This document shows positions 7,190-16,534 of a stretch of DNA of 22,200 nucleotides, piece by piece. The DNA comes from an uncultured Blautia sp. (GTDB lineage Bacteria > Bacillota_A > Clostridia > Lachnospirales > Lachnospiraceae), in NCBI GenBank assembly GCA_905209435.1, contig CAJLTE010000052.1, forward strand, positions 1 through 22,200, written 5' to 3'. Numbering within the stretch: the first letter of the stretch is position 1; each line of letters opens with the position of its first letter. The translations under genes and the position numbers were made by a program. A model generated the notes under the pieces. That model had not been told where the DNA came from, ran no database searches, and saw only the letters and a program-made list of their open reading frames with translations.

Positions 7190-7218
7190 AGTATAGCATC
7201 AAAGTGTTTCTCTCACAA
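7190..7218 (-). promoter_or_regulatory. Promoter of degV
   Basis: Read on the minus strand, TTGTGA (7218..7213), 17 bases, TATACT (7195..7190). The -10 box differs from consensus at one position and spacing is ideal. The start codon at 7144 would have a leader of about 40 bases. Confidence 0.7.
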
Positions 7219-7270
7219 CTATATTTACGTTAATTCACAACCGTTCTTCTTTCAAATCGTCACATATGTC

Positions 7271-7303
7271 AATAAAACAAGAAAGAATCCTGCCCGGAGG
7301 GCT
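7271..7303 (-). terminator. Weak terminator after the giant surface protein gene
   Basis: On the minus strand, right after the stop codon, GCCC-TCC-GGGC is followed by a T-rich tract (ATTCTTTCTTGTTTTATT). The stem is only four base pairs, but it is all G/C and is the only candidate between this gene and the degV promoter. Confidence 0.35.
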
Positions 7304-7305
7304 CA

Positions 7306-10300
7306 TTACTTTGTCTTAACTGATTTTGCCTTTGACCAGGCAGAATAATATTTAGTTTTGCCTGATGTTTTATATGTACGGATCCGTACATAGTATTTTT
7401 TCTTTTTCCCTAAACGCGAAATCGTTCTGGATACAGTTTTTGCAGATAAAACCGTAACGGTTTTTGCATTCTTAAATGAACTGCGGACAGAATACTGGAT
7501 CTGATAACCTGTTGTCTGCACAAACTGTTTTTTCCATTTTACTGTGAAAGCACCTGACCTGGCAGACAGGCTGGAAATAGTACTTCCTTTCGGATTAATC
7601 GTAAATTTTTGATAAATGGTGCCTGTATAATTTCCCCTGAAGGTTATTTTTACTGTATAGCTTCCCACATTTTTACATCCGGATGCATAGGTTACTTTAT
7701 AATTGGACGATGCGATCTTCTTTCCGCTGGCGTCTTTTACTGAAACAGACGGTTTCTGCGCTTTTCCATTATAGGTATAGCTTGTTTTTGACAATGTCAC
7801 TGTTTTAGGATAGGAAATCACTTCTTTTGATGCAATTTCTCCACATCCGGAGCATTTTTTAACAATAGAACCATTCTTTTTCAGAGTTGCCTTGGTAACT
7901 GTAGTAACATAAGTATGTTTATGTTCTTCCTGTGAATTCTGTGATTCATAAATTGTAAGAAAATCATCTGACAGATTTGTGTCCTTACCATCCGCTTTTA
8001 CTATCACATAGTAAACTTCATTTTGTTTTGCAGAAATCTCAAAGGATACTGTCTGAAGATCCATTGGTTCAATTTTTTCCAGCTTTTCTGAGGCAATTAC
8101 TTTTCCGTCTGCTGTTTTTTCTGTCAGATAAGCAGTCAGTCCATTCCTTGTATTATATCCACGATTTACAATATCTGCAGAAATAACAGCTTTTCCCTGA
8201 TCATTATAGCCAAAACCTAAGTTTTCCACGAATACTTTTTCGTAAGTCAGATGAATCTTCTGGACATTATTGCTGGTGTCTGTATCATCTGCTGTTTTCG
8301 GGCTGACCAGAATTTCAATATTCTGCTCTTTGGCAGCCTCATCTACTGCATAGCTTATAGTTGGCTTCACAGACTCTCCTGGTACCAGTACATCATCTAT
8401 TTCCTGTGAAGCAAGCAGTTCCCCATTTTCACCTTTCACTTCGATCTTCATACCTTTTTCGATGGTATTTCCTTTATTGGATACTTCTAATGTAAAAGGC
8501 ATATCCTCACCGGCACAGAAAGCATCTTCTGCATAATATACATTATCCAGGCTGAGATCATGGGCGAAATTCACAGTCAGCATAACCATGGCAGAATCTC
8601 CATATGGATTTTCATCTTCCATAGTTCCAATTACCTCTGCACAATTCGCCATGACAAAAATATTTCCGGATGCATCTGTTCCTGCATGAAATGCACCAAT
8701 AAACCTGCTGCCATCTGTAAGAGCAGTACCACTGCCCCATGAAGCCGTTTCTTCATTATAATAAGAAATCATCAACGTTGAAGTAAGCCCATTCGCTACC
8801 GTATACAGTAAAGCTTTCTCCCCATTTACATTCAGGATCTGAAAATTGTCTGAAGAAAGACTGCCGTCCTCCTCCATGGTCTTTTTGTTAACAACATTAT
8901 TCTGGGTACGCCAGTACAGCTGATGTTCATTATACTCCGGGTTATAGGATGAAATATTGCCCGAAACCTGAACTCCGTTTTCGTACACTCTGAGATCATC
9001 TGATGTAGATATGTCTTTGTCCGTATCCATACTATAAGCAATATTCAGACTGCCGTCGTAATCTGCGTCAATACCGGAAACAGAGTAAAGTCCATCATAT
9101 GCAACAGCTGCTGAATCCCAGGAGGAGCCATTTAGCCGGGTATATAAAATGCTGTTGCTGTCATTTGCTCCCAGCCAGTCGTTTTCACTATTGTTTACCC
9201 ATACAACATATACTCCGCTTTCGTTTCCTGTAAGCACCGGCATCATATCCAGATTACTGTAAGGAATCGTTGATACACTGAATCTGTCTTCATTCTCAAG
9301 AAATGTTCCTACAGAAATATCAAAGTCACCGGCAATCCCACTTAAGCCCAAAGTACCTGCATCTTCGAATTTTCTGGTGGCATTCTGCCATGCAAGATAT
9401 GCTGTACCATTGATCACTTTCAGGCACGGAGCATAGTCCATTGTTCCATCGTTGTAAACTTTCTCAGGTGCAGACCATGTACCATTTTCATATACAGAGT
9501 AATACAGCACGATCTGATTCACATCGGAGGAAGCTGCATCCGTCCATACAGCTATTTTCTTTCCGGAAGGAAGATCTGCAATGACCGGTGTGGATTCTCT
9601 GTAGATATTGGATTTGAATATCTCTGTTGTATCTGAAGTTTCTTCTGAAGAAAACATGGCAACTTCAGAATCTGTTTTATCGTTTGCAGTAAAATCAGAA
9701 CCTTTTTCCAGATAAGACAGATCTTTCAGCTTATACTGATCTGTATCCAGAAGGATATCCGTTCCTGCTGCCTCTTGTGTATCCAGAGACTGCGTCAGAA
9801 GATTTTTTTCTTCCGGATATTTGATCCAGACCTTATTGTAAATAGGATCAAAACTATATTTTCCCTCAAAGCAGGCGATACCGGCCTTTGCATAAGCATT
9901 TACCGAAGCTGTCAGGATAAAACTGTCTGTATCTCCTTTTACGATCTTCCAGTCAGGTTTCAGTTTTCCTTCCAGACCCCCACTTGCATACAATACGTTT
10001 TTGATTCCTGCGCCAAGTCCTCCATTCAGGTTCACGGTTGCGGAAAGCTCACCATCCGGAAGGAAATTCTTAGCCTGTTTATTGAAGAGCAGATTAAACT
10101 GTGCCAGCGCATCCACACTGAAACAGGCTTCCCAGTACATCGGAATAGGAACCGGTCCTGCCATGATCACAAATGGCCAGCTTTTACTGATCGACCCGGA
10201 AGGATTCAGGATCACCCCACTGTTGATCCAGCTGATATTTCCTTTCTCATCATAAGTTCCTTCTGCAAATCCCAGAATTGTAAAGTCTACATCTACTCCA

Positions 10301-13300
10301 AATTTACCCTGTGGATATTTTATGGCGTTACTATAGGTCTGCTTCAGATTTTTCAGCTTTTTGAGGCTTTTTACAGCTCCGTCTGCATCCATGATACCTG
10401 TGTCTTTGAAATCTTTAATGAAATTTGAAGTCTCTCTTTTTAATGCATGTGCTGTATTTCCAGTTGCCACACTATACGCTGTCTTATTTGAATAACTGTA
10501 ACTGAGGAGATCCACTCCTATTGCCACATATACCTTACCGTTTTCCGCTGACAGGGTAACAGGAACCAGACTGCTGACTCCGTTGATACCAACACCAAAA
10601 TTCTCACCAGCAAGAAATCCCGGTTTGAAATTATCTGGAAGACTGATACTGATCTTGTCACTGATTGAGAACGAAACTCCGTTTAAGGAATTTACCACAC
10701 TATCAACAGAACCATTCTGGAACTGCAGTTTTCTCTTTGTAATGTGTCCGTTTCCATCTTTTGCAGCAATAAAAATATCTTTGCTTGTATCAAAATTATC
10801 ACTGATAACAGTAGTCAGCGAATCTCCGTTAAATTCTAAAGTTCTCTGATCCTGCATCAGCCTTACTGCGTCACAATAACTATTTCCCCAGTCTATTTCC
10901 AGATTGAGTGTAAGTTTCTGAGTACTTGTCATATTCAATGCATATACATTGTTCAGCACATCTGTATCGCCGATCCAGACCCCAGAGATCACCGGTCCGT
11001 TATCATTGACCCTCTGCAGATTTATTCTGCTGTTTTCTGCAATCTGTGAGGCTGTAAGGGTTCTTGATATATAACCTTTTTTCGAAATCGTTACATTGCC
11101 GGAAGAGATCGTCGGAAATTTTACCTTTCCTGCTTTATCAGTCTTGTATGAATTTCCCTCGCTTTCCACTTCTGCACTATTACTCACAACATAAGAATCA
11201 CCTGCTGCCGTACTTTTATTTTTATTTTCATAAACAGTCAGACTGGTATTGGAAGTGGAAAGATTCTTTCTGCTCTGACCCGGAGTTTCTACTTTGAGAG
11301 TAAGCTTCCTTGTATCTATCACTTTATCACTGACATCTACCAGGGCCATATAGATTGACTCGTTCTGTTTGAACAGTTTTCCCGGAGCAATATCCAGAAA
11401 GATTCCCGTCTTGTTTTCGATTGCAAAATCCTTCTGATAAATCCGCACCTTGCCTGCTGTGGCACCATTCCAGTCCGGAGATACGATAATGCTGACTTTC
11501 TCTTCAGAATCTTTTGCAAAGCTGATCTCATCTTTATAAAGATCATACTGATCATTGTTGTATTTTAATATGACCGAAGTATTGGTTCCACTTGGAATAG
11601 CAAGATTTTCCGCATGAAATGTCCTGGAACTGTCACCGGAATTAATCCCTTTAATAGATTTTTTGTCAGGATTCATGCAGCCATCATACTCTATATGATC
11701 CCAGTCACCAGTTGCTTCTGGTCCGGTAGGATACTGAATCCAGGAATTTCCCTGAAAGAACATGACACCTGTCTGAAGGTTTACAATACCATCCACACTG
11801 TCACTGCCTTCTGCATAATATACGGAAGGGTTTTCCAGTGACTGTGATATCGTTCTGATGCCTGCAATTTTTGCTGTATTTTTTGATGTTTTCTCACAAG
11901 TATTTATAGCAAAAACAAAATGACGTCTTACAACACTGCCTCCATCTTCGCCATCATATTCCCCATCCCATACTCCAAGAAAATCGCTTTCTGTGTAGGT
12001 CACTTTAAAATTGTAATTGATCACGATCTTATCCAGTGTTTCATTGGAAGATGATGAGATGCTGATTTTCGACCAGTCACTGCTGCTTCCTGTATAATTG
12101 ATCTGAACCAGGGACGGGCAATCATTCACTGCCCCCTGATTAATAGAAGTCACCGTATCCGGCACATTCATTGCAAGAAGTTTATCGCAGTCATTAAACG
12201 CATAGTCTCCTATCTTCACAACCCCTTCCGGAATATGTATGGAAGTCAGGGAATCGCAGTTTGAAAAAGCATACTTTCCAATTTCTGTAAGGGAACCTGG
12301 AAGATCCATATATTTGATATTGCCGCAATTAGAAAAAGCATAGTCCGGAATCTTTTTCATCCCCTCCGGCAGAATCACAGTCTCCAGTACAGGACACGCC
12401 CTGACAATATTTCCCTGTGCATAAGGACCACTTTCTGACCTGAATTCACTGCAGGTTTCCCATCCTGCCGGTACGGTCAGTTCTTTCAGTTTACTGCAGG
12501 CCGAAAAAGCACAAAAACCTATGTCTGTAACAGATTCAGGAATGGTGATACTGGTGATTTCTGTATTGCTGAATGCATAAGGTCCTATGGAGGTGATAGT
12601 ATCCGGTATCGTAATATTTTTTATTCCGCTTCCAGCCAGAAGACCTCCTGGTATCCTGGTAGAATTTTCAGGAAAGATCACTTCTTCCAGATTGCTGCAG
12701 CCATTAAAAATTCCCTGTGCAGCACAGGATCCGCCTGTATAGTAACTGTAATAATACGAACTTCCATCCATCACTGTTACCGGAAGAATTACTTTCTTCA
12801 GAGAAGTACAGTTTCCAAAAGCCTCTGTTCCGATTTCACTAAGAGTTTCCGGAAGATCCAGTTCTGTAAATCCTGTACATCCATAAAATGCACCTTCTCC
12901 GATACTTGTCAGCTGATCCAGAAACTCCAGATCTTTCAGTGATGTACAATTAGCCAGAGTATTTTCCCCTATGGACTGAAGACTGCTGCCTGTAATAAAG
13001 GAATTCAGAGATCTGCAGTTTGAAAAAGCATAATCACCTACAGTGGCAACCGTATCCGGAAGATCGATTTCTGTCAAACCGCTTCCTGCAAACATTCCCC
13101 CATGAATATAGGTAGTTCCCTCTGCAAAATTCACTGTTTTCAGGCTGCTGCAGCCATTAAAAATTCCCCATGCATTATGATCACCGGAATTATACTCATA
13201 ATAGATATCCACATTCTGCCAGTTCAGAGGAATAGAAACCTCTGTCAAAGCTCCGTCAGAATCAAAAGAATGCGCTCCAATATAGTTAATATTCTCTGGA

Positions 13301-14592
13301 AAATCTAACTTTTTAACACTTGTACAGTTGCTGAAAGCACGTTCTTCTATTCTTTTCATTGAATCCGAAAAATTGATTTCTTCCAATGATTCACAGTTTG
13401 CAAACGCATACATTCCTATCTCTGTGACAGATTCCGGGAAAGTAATCTCTTTCAGTCCGCTTCCCCCAAATAATCCGGAATGAATCCTGGTTGTTCCTTC
13501 TGCAAATTCTACAGTAGTAAGTTCCCTGCAATTATTAAAGATTCCCCACGCTTTATTGCTGCTTGGATTATAAGTATAAGACACCAGACCATCTTCCACA
13601 CTTATAGGAATGAATACTCTTTTCAATGCTGTACAATCCTCGAATCCCCTGTCCTCTATCGTAGATAAGCCTTCATTCAGATCAATCTCTGTCAATGCTG
13701 TACACTTTGCAAAAGCATGAGATCCAATTTCCGTCAGTGTATCCGGCAAAATAACTCTGGTCAGGCTGGTACATTCATAAAATGAATAATCACCAACAGA
13801 TGTAATGCCGTTTTTTATTACCAGCTCTGTGATATCTGTATTATTCTTATAAAGATTATTGTCTATTCTTCCAGTTCCTGAAACTGTCAGCACTCCATTT
13901 TCCAGCTGATACTGTGGCAAGTTCTCATCATCCTGCCCTGAAAAAACATCTCCCTCTTCCTCTACTGCAGGTACCTGTTCTGAACTTTCCGTCTCTCCTT
14001 CTGAAAAGACTTCTCCTTCCTCAATACTCTCATCCTGTTCATCTGTAAATTCCGCGGTAAACTCATCGGAACCTGTCTCATTCTCCTCATCTGAAGATAC
14101 TTCTATGTTTTCTTCTGTATCTGATGCGGTTTCTTCCTGAATCGCTTCTATCTCTTCAGCACTGCCGGAAGAAAACATCGCTGTTCCTTCGTTATCTGAT
14201 GTGTCATTTCCGCTTACTGTAATATCTTCATCCAATACACTATCCGGATCTAATTCTATCGCATCCTGATCCTTATCTTCAGGCATGCCCTGTGCCGCCT
14301 CCGTAAACGTATCCAGCGGTTCCACATCTCCGGCAGATATTTCCCAGTGATCTTCCTCACTTTTTCCCGGTAAGGTGATCAGATTGGCGTCAAAATCATA
14401 TTCCGGATTGTAAATACGGGTTTCACCGAAAGATGTATTTGCCTCCGGATTCTGTTCTTCTTCCGAAACGAAATCCTGTCCGTCTGTTACTGCAACATCT
14501 TCCGCCAGTGACATAACCGGTGCACTTCCAACTGCAAGTACTAACGAAAGAGTGCAGGCCAGTATGCTCTTTTTTAAACTTTTTCTCTTCAT
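7306..14592 (-). CDS. Giant secreted BspA-type leucine-rich repeat protein, 2428 aa
   Basis: A secreted, probably cell-surface protein, likely for adhesion or substrate contact; no enzyme motif was found. A signal peptide (basic MKRKSLKKS, hydrophobic core, cleavage near SLA-ED) is followed by an Asp/Glu-rich linker to about residue 225. About 23 LRR_5/BspA-like repeats (IG-YAF-NC-SL pattern) span about 235-845, interrupted by four larger inserts near 344, 476, 626 and 727. A long beta-rich middle includes a carboxypeptidase-regulatory-like segment (about 1120-1200) and propeller-like repeats of the WSAPEKVYNDG type (about 1660-2010). Two CARDB-like domains (about 2017-2220), a short CxxC segment (KKCSGCGE), an MBG-like domain (about 2263-2334) and a fibronectin-III-like end follow. 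There is no LPXTG anchor. AGGAGA precedes the ATG; the 192-aa gene ends 20 bp upstream. Confidence 0.9.
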   Translation of the reverse strand: MKRKSLKKSILACTLSLVLAVGSAPVMSLAEDVAVTDGQDFVSEEEQNPEANTSFGETRIYNPEYDFDANLITLPGKSEEDHWEISAGDVEPLDTFTEAAQGMPEDKDQDAIELDPDSVLDEDITVSGNDTSDNEGTAMFSSGSAEEIEAIQEETASDTEENIEVSSDEENETGSDEFTAEFTDEQDESIEEGEVFSEGETESSEQVPAVEEEGDVFSGQDDENLPQYQLENGVLTVSGTGRIDNNLYKNNTDITELVIKNGITSVGDYSFYECTSLTRVILPDTLTEIGSHAFAKCTALTEIDLNEGLSTIEDRGFEDCTALKRVFIPISVEDGLVSYTYNPSSNKAWGIFNNCRELTTVEFAEGTTRIHSGLFGGSGLKEITFPESVTEIGMYAFANCESLEEINFSDSMKRIEERAFSNCTSVKKLDFPENINYIGAHSFDSDGALTEVSIPLNWQNVDIYYEYNSGDHNAWGIFNGCSSLKTVNFAEGTTYIHGGMFAGSGLTEIDLPDTVATVGDYAFSNCRSLNSFITGSSLQSIGENTLANCTSLKDLEFLDQLTSIGEGAFYGCTGFTELDLPETLSEIGTEAFGNCTSLKKVILPVTVMDGSSYYYSYYTGGSCAAQGIFNGCSNLEEVIFPENSTRIPGGLLAGSGIKNITIPDTITSIGPYAFSNTEITSITIPESVTDIGFCAFSACSKLKELTVPAGWETCSEFRSESGPYAQGNIVRACPVLETVILPEGMKKIPDYAFSNCGNIKYMDLPGSLTEIGKYAFSNCDSLTSIHIPEGVVKIGDYAFNDCDKLLAMNVPDTVTSINQGAVNDCPSLVQINYTGSSSDWSKISISSSSNETLDKIVINYNFKVTYTESDFLGVWDGEYDGEDGGSVVRRHFVFAINTCEKTSKNTAKIAGIRTISQSLENPSVYYAEGSDSVDGIVNLQTGVMFFQGNSWIQYPTGPEATGDWDHIEYDGCMNPDKKSIKGINSGDSSRTFHAENLAIPSGTNTSVILKYNNDQYDLYKDEISFAKDSEEKVSIIVSPDWNGATAGKVRIYQKDFAIENKTGIFLDIAPGKLFKQNESIYMALVDVSDKVIDTRKLTLKVETPGQSRKNLSTSNTSLTVYENKNKSTAAGDSYVVSNSAEVESEGNSYKTDKAGKVKFPTISSGNVTISKKGYISRTLTASQIAENSRINLQRVNDNGPVISGVWIGDTDVLNNVYALNMTSTQKLTLNLEIDWGNSYCDAVRLMQDQRTLEFNGDSLTTVISDNFDTSKDIFIAAKDGNGHITKRKLQFQNGSVDSVVNSLNGVSFSISDKISISLPDNFKPGFLAGENFGVGINGVSSLVPVTLSAENGKVYVAIGVDLLSYSYSNKTAYSVATGNTAHALKRETSNFIKDFKDTGIMDADGAVKSLKKLKNLKQTYSNAIKYPQGKFGVDVDFTILGFAEGTYDEKGNISWINSGVILNPSGSISKSWPFVIMAGPVPIPMYWEACFSVDALAQFNLLFNKQAKNFLPDGELSATVNLNGGLGAGIKNVLYASGGLEGKLKPDWKIVKGDTDSFILTASVNAYAKAGIACFEGKYSFDPIYNKVWIKYPEEKNLLTQSLDTQEAAGTDILLDTDQYKLKDLSYLEKGSDFTANDKTDSEVAMFSSEETSDTTEIFKSNIYRESTPVIADLPSGKKIAVWTDAASSDVNQIVLYYSVYENGTWSAPEKVYNDGTMDYAPCLKVINGTAYLAWQNATRKFEDAGTLGLSGIAGDFDISVGTFLENEDRFSVSTIPYSNLDMMPVLTGNESGVYVVWVNNSENDWLGANDSNSILYTRLNGSSWDSAAVAYDGLYSVSGIDADYDGSLNIAYSMDTDKDISTSDDLRVYENGVQVSGNISSYNPEYNEHQLYWRTQNNVVNKKTMEEDGSLSSDNFQILNVNGEKALLYTVANGLTSTLMISYYNEETASWGSGTALTDGSRFIGAFHAGTDASGNIFVMANCAEVIGTMEDENPYGDSAMVMLTVNFAHDLSLDNVYYAEDAFCAGEDMPFTLEVSNKGNTIEKGMKIEVKGENGELLASQEIDDVLVPGESVKPTISYAVDEAAKEQNIEILVSPKTADDTDTSNNVQKIHLTYEKVFVENLGFGYNDQGKAVISADIVNRGYNTRNGLTAYLTEKTADGKVIASEKLEKIEPMDLQTVSFEISAKQNEVYYVIVKADGKDTNLSDDFLTIYESQNSQEEHKHTYVTTVTKATLKKNGSIVKKCSGCGEIASKEVISYPKTVTLSKTSYTYNGKAQKPSVSVKDASGKKIASSNYKVTYASGCKNVGSYTVKITFRGNYTGTIYQKFTINPKGSTISSLSARSGAFTVKWKKQFVQTTGYQIQYSVRSSFKNAKTVTVLSAKTVSRTISRLGKKKKYYVRIRTYKTSGKTKYYSAWSKAKSVKTK

Positions 14593-14612
14593 AAGCTTTT
14601 CTCCTGTTATTT

Positions 14613-15191
14613 TTACTTTTTCATAGCTTCCATTATTTTTTCACCAACCACTTCCACAGGATACAAATCCAGATCCCGGAAAATAATTTCCATCATCCCT
14701 TCCTGAAGATTCACTGCATAAGTGTAGGAAAGAATCCCGCACAGATTTTCTTCCAGCCATTCCAGAACTGTTCCCAGTTCATGCTGTATGTAGTTTCCAT
14801 CTGCTGAATAAACCTGAAAGCCTTTCAACTTCCCAGCTTTAGAATATCCTGCCGGTAGGATTCTCTGGTATACTTTTTCCCTATAACAGTAAATCCATCC
14901 TTTTATACAGCTGTCTTTTATTTTCAATACACATCCCGAAAAGCCCCAGTCTGACCATTTCCGCTGTCTGTCAGTGTCATAAAATCTGGTCTGATAGAAC
15001 AGCTGAACTTCTCTTTCACCGCAAAAGTATCGACGTACGCTGTCACATATCAGATTTTCACCATATCCTGCCAGTTCCGGCAATAGACTGACTGTCTTTC
15101 CATCAAAATCAGCTGTTGTCTCTGGTATATTTCTTTTAAACAACACTGCACAACTTCCTTTCCTGCTTACTTGCAAATTTTCATATGACAT
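14613..15191 (-). CDS. Uncharacterised protein, 192 aa, next to the LRR giant
   Basis: I do not recognise the family. The product is predicted soluble, without a signal peptide or membrane helix. It is rich in aromatic residues and has several cysteines (LICDSVRRYFCGE, GCVLKIKDSCIKGWIYCY). The centre reads like beta strands, and the C-terminal ~60 residues have a helix-strand pattern with WLEENLCGILSY. It sits 50 bp after ctpA and 20 bp before the LRR giant on the same strand, so it is probably in their operon and may be linked to the giant. The start is ambiguous: the ATG at 15191 has AAAGG only one base away, whereas a GTG fifteen codons further in has AAAGGA nine bases ahead and would give 177 residues. 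Confidence 0.7.
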   Translation of the reverse strand: MSYENLQVSRKGSCAVLFKRNIPETTADFDGKTVSLLPELAGYGENLICDSVRRYFCGEREVQLFYQTRFYDTDRQRKWSDWGFSGCVLKIKDSCIKGWIYCYREKVYQRILPAGYSKAGKLKGFQVYSADGNYIQHELGTVLEWLEENLCGILSYTYAVNLQEGMMEIIFRDLDLYPVEVVGEKIMEAMKK

Positions 15192-15241
15192 GCCTTTCTT
15201 TTTTTATTGTATCATCCTATCTGATACCAGTATAGCAGAAT

Positions 15242-16426
15242 TTATTTTTCCACTGCTTTTATGGCTTTCTGCAACTGGTTATCTTCATCATGAGTAATCT
15301 CGTCTTTATCTTTATTCAGGAGACTGGTATCCAGAGAAACTTCAATATCCGGTTTGATTCCTATTTTGTTGATATTGTTTCCTTTTGGAGTGTAGTAATT
15401 GGCGATGGTCAGTTTGATGGCACTTCCATCTGAAAGCTGGCGGATGGACTGTACCACGCCTTTTCCGTAGGTGGTTGTGCCTACGATGGTTCCGATTCCA
15501 TAATCCTGTACTGCACCGGCAAAAATTTCTGATGCACTGGCACTGCTTTCATTTACCAGGACTGCAAGCGGAATCTGTAGTTCATTTTTGCCATCACATT
15601 TTTCTTCCTCTCTGTTTCCAGCTTTATCTTCTGTATAAACAATGAGACCCTCTGGAAGAATTTTTCTCAGAATATCACAAACAGAATCAAGAAGTCCGCC
15701 CGGATTATCTCTGAGATCTACAATTAATTTTTCCATTCCCTGACTGTTTAAATTATCAAATGCTTCCTGATACTGTTCACTGGTCACACCTGTAAATTCT
15801 GTAATTCGGATATATCCAATCTTTGAATCAAGCATTTCATAGAAAACAGACGGCAATTCTACGTCTGTAATAGGAACAGTGATCTCCATGACATCTTCTA
15901 CGTTCTCTCTGTGAACAGTCAGCACCGCACTGTCTTTATCTGAATTACGGATCAGACCTGCCACGTCTGATACTTCATCATCAGTAATATCCTCGCCGTC
16001 AATCGCACTGATAACGTCGCCTTCTTTCAGTCCTGCTTCTTCTCCTGGCCCACCTTCATAGCATTTCACAATTTTTACTCCGCCTTCTTTATTCTTCTCC
16101 ATGAGAATACCGATTCCCACATAAGATCCCTGACTGGAAGAATTTTCAGATTCATATTCTTCCGCTGTGTAATAACGAGAATATGGATCATCCAGACCGT
16201 AGAGGAGTCCGGTATAAAGTCCTTCCCGTAATTTCTCTTCGTCTTTGTCTCCCAGATAATATTCATCAATCATGTTTTCCAGATATGTCAATTTGGATGT
16301 ACATTTACGGTCTCCAAGTATCGTATCCTTTGTTGCAAGATCTGCTCCCACATAAGCGCCTACACTGATGCATGCCATAACCAGTGCTCCTGCCACGGCA
16401 CCTTTCCAAAATTCTTTATTCTTCAT
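15242..16426 (-). CDS. C-terminal processing protease CtpA/CtpB type (S41 family, PDZ)
   Basis: A membrane-anchored serine protease acting outside the membrane, of the family that cleaves tails or signalling proteins (for example CtpB in Bacillus sporulation). Numbered from the chosen start (394 residues): one N-terminal membrane helix at about 8-30, a PDZ domain at about 95-180 (GSYVGIGI, GGPGEEAGLKEGDVISAIDG), then the S41 core with DLRDNPGGLLDSV at 237-249. The catalytic Ser-Lys-Gln set appears intact: Ser297 in ESSASASE, Lys322 in TYGKG, Gln326. The ATG at 16426 is used because AGGAG lies seven bases upstream; a GTG two codons earlier is too close. It follows ftsEX, an arrangement also known in Bacillus (ftsE-ftsX-ctpB). 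A terminator hairpin stands directly before its ribosome binding site. Confidence 0.94.
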   Translation of the reverse strand: MKNKEFWKGAVAGALVMACISVGAYVGADLATKDTILGDRKCTSKLTYLENMIDEYYLGDKDEEKLREGLYTGLLYGLDDPYSRYYTAEEYESENSSSQGSYVGIGILMEKNKEGGVKIVKCYEGGPGEEAGLKEGDVISAIDGEDITDDEVSDVAGLIRNSDKDSAVLTVHRENVEDVMEITVPITDVELPSVFYEMLDSKIGYIRITEFTGVTSEQYQEAFDNLNSQGMEKLIVDLRDNPGGLLDSVCDILRKILPEGLIVYTEDKAGNREEEKCDGKNELQIPLAVLVNESSASASEIFAGAVQDYGIGTIVGTTTYGKGVVQSIRQLSDGSAIKLTIANYYTPKGNNINKIGIKPDIEVSLDTSLLNKDKDEITHDEDNQLQKAIKAVEK

Positions 16427-16440
16427 GTCCACACTCCTGT

Positions 16441-16489
16441 AAAAAGAAAAGCCGCCGGTTTCTGATATTGTATCATTCGCTCCGGCAGC
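16441..16489 (-). terminator. Terminator or attenuator between ftsX and ctpA
   Basis: On the minus strand GCTGCCGG and CCGGCGGC form an 8-bp stem with one G-T wobble around a loop of about 23 bases, followed directly by TTTTCTTTTT. The T-run ends only a few bases before the AGGAG of ctpA. The hairpin therefore lies in the ctpA leader and should limit read-through from ftsEX. Confidence 0.75.
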
Positions 16490-16534
16490 CTGATTCTTAT
16501 TTTATTACTGTTCACTTTGTGCTCAGTAAATTTC

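Noticed and set aside
9775..10428. A 217-codon plus-strand open frame opposite the giant surface protein gene
   Set aside because: It is antisense to a continuous 2428-codon gene with a signal peptide and recognisable domains; no initiation signal.
12040..13910. DNA direct repeats around CTGCAGCCATTAAAAATTCC as a mobile or recombination element
   Set aside because: They fall in frame within the leucine-rich repeats and encode the recurring GIFNGC segment, so protein repetition explains them.
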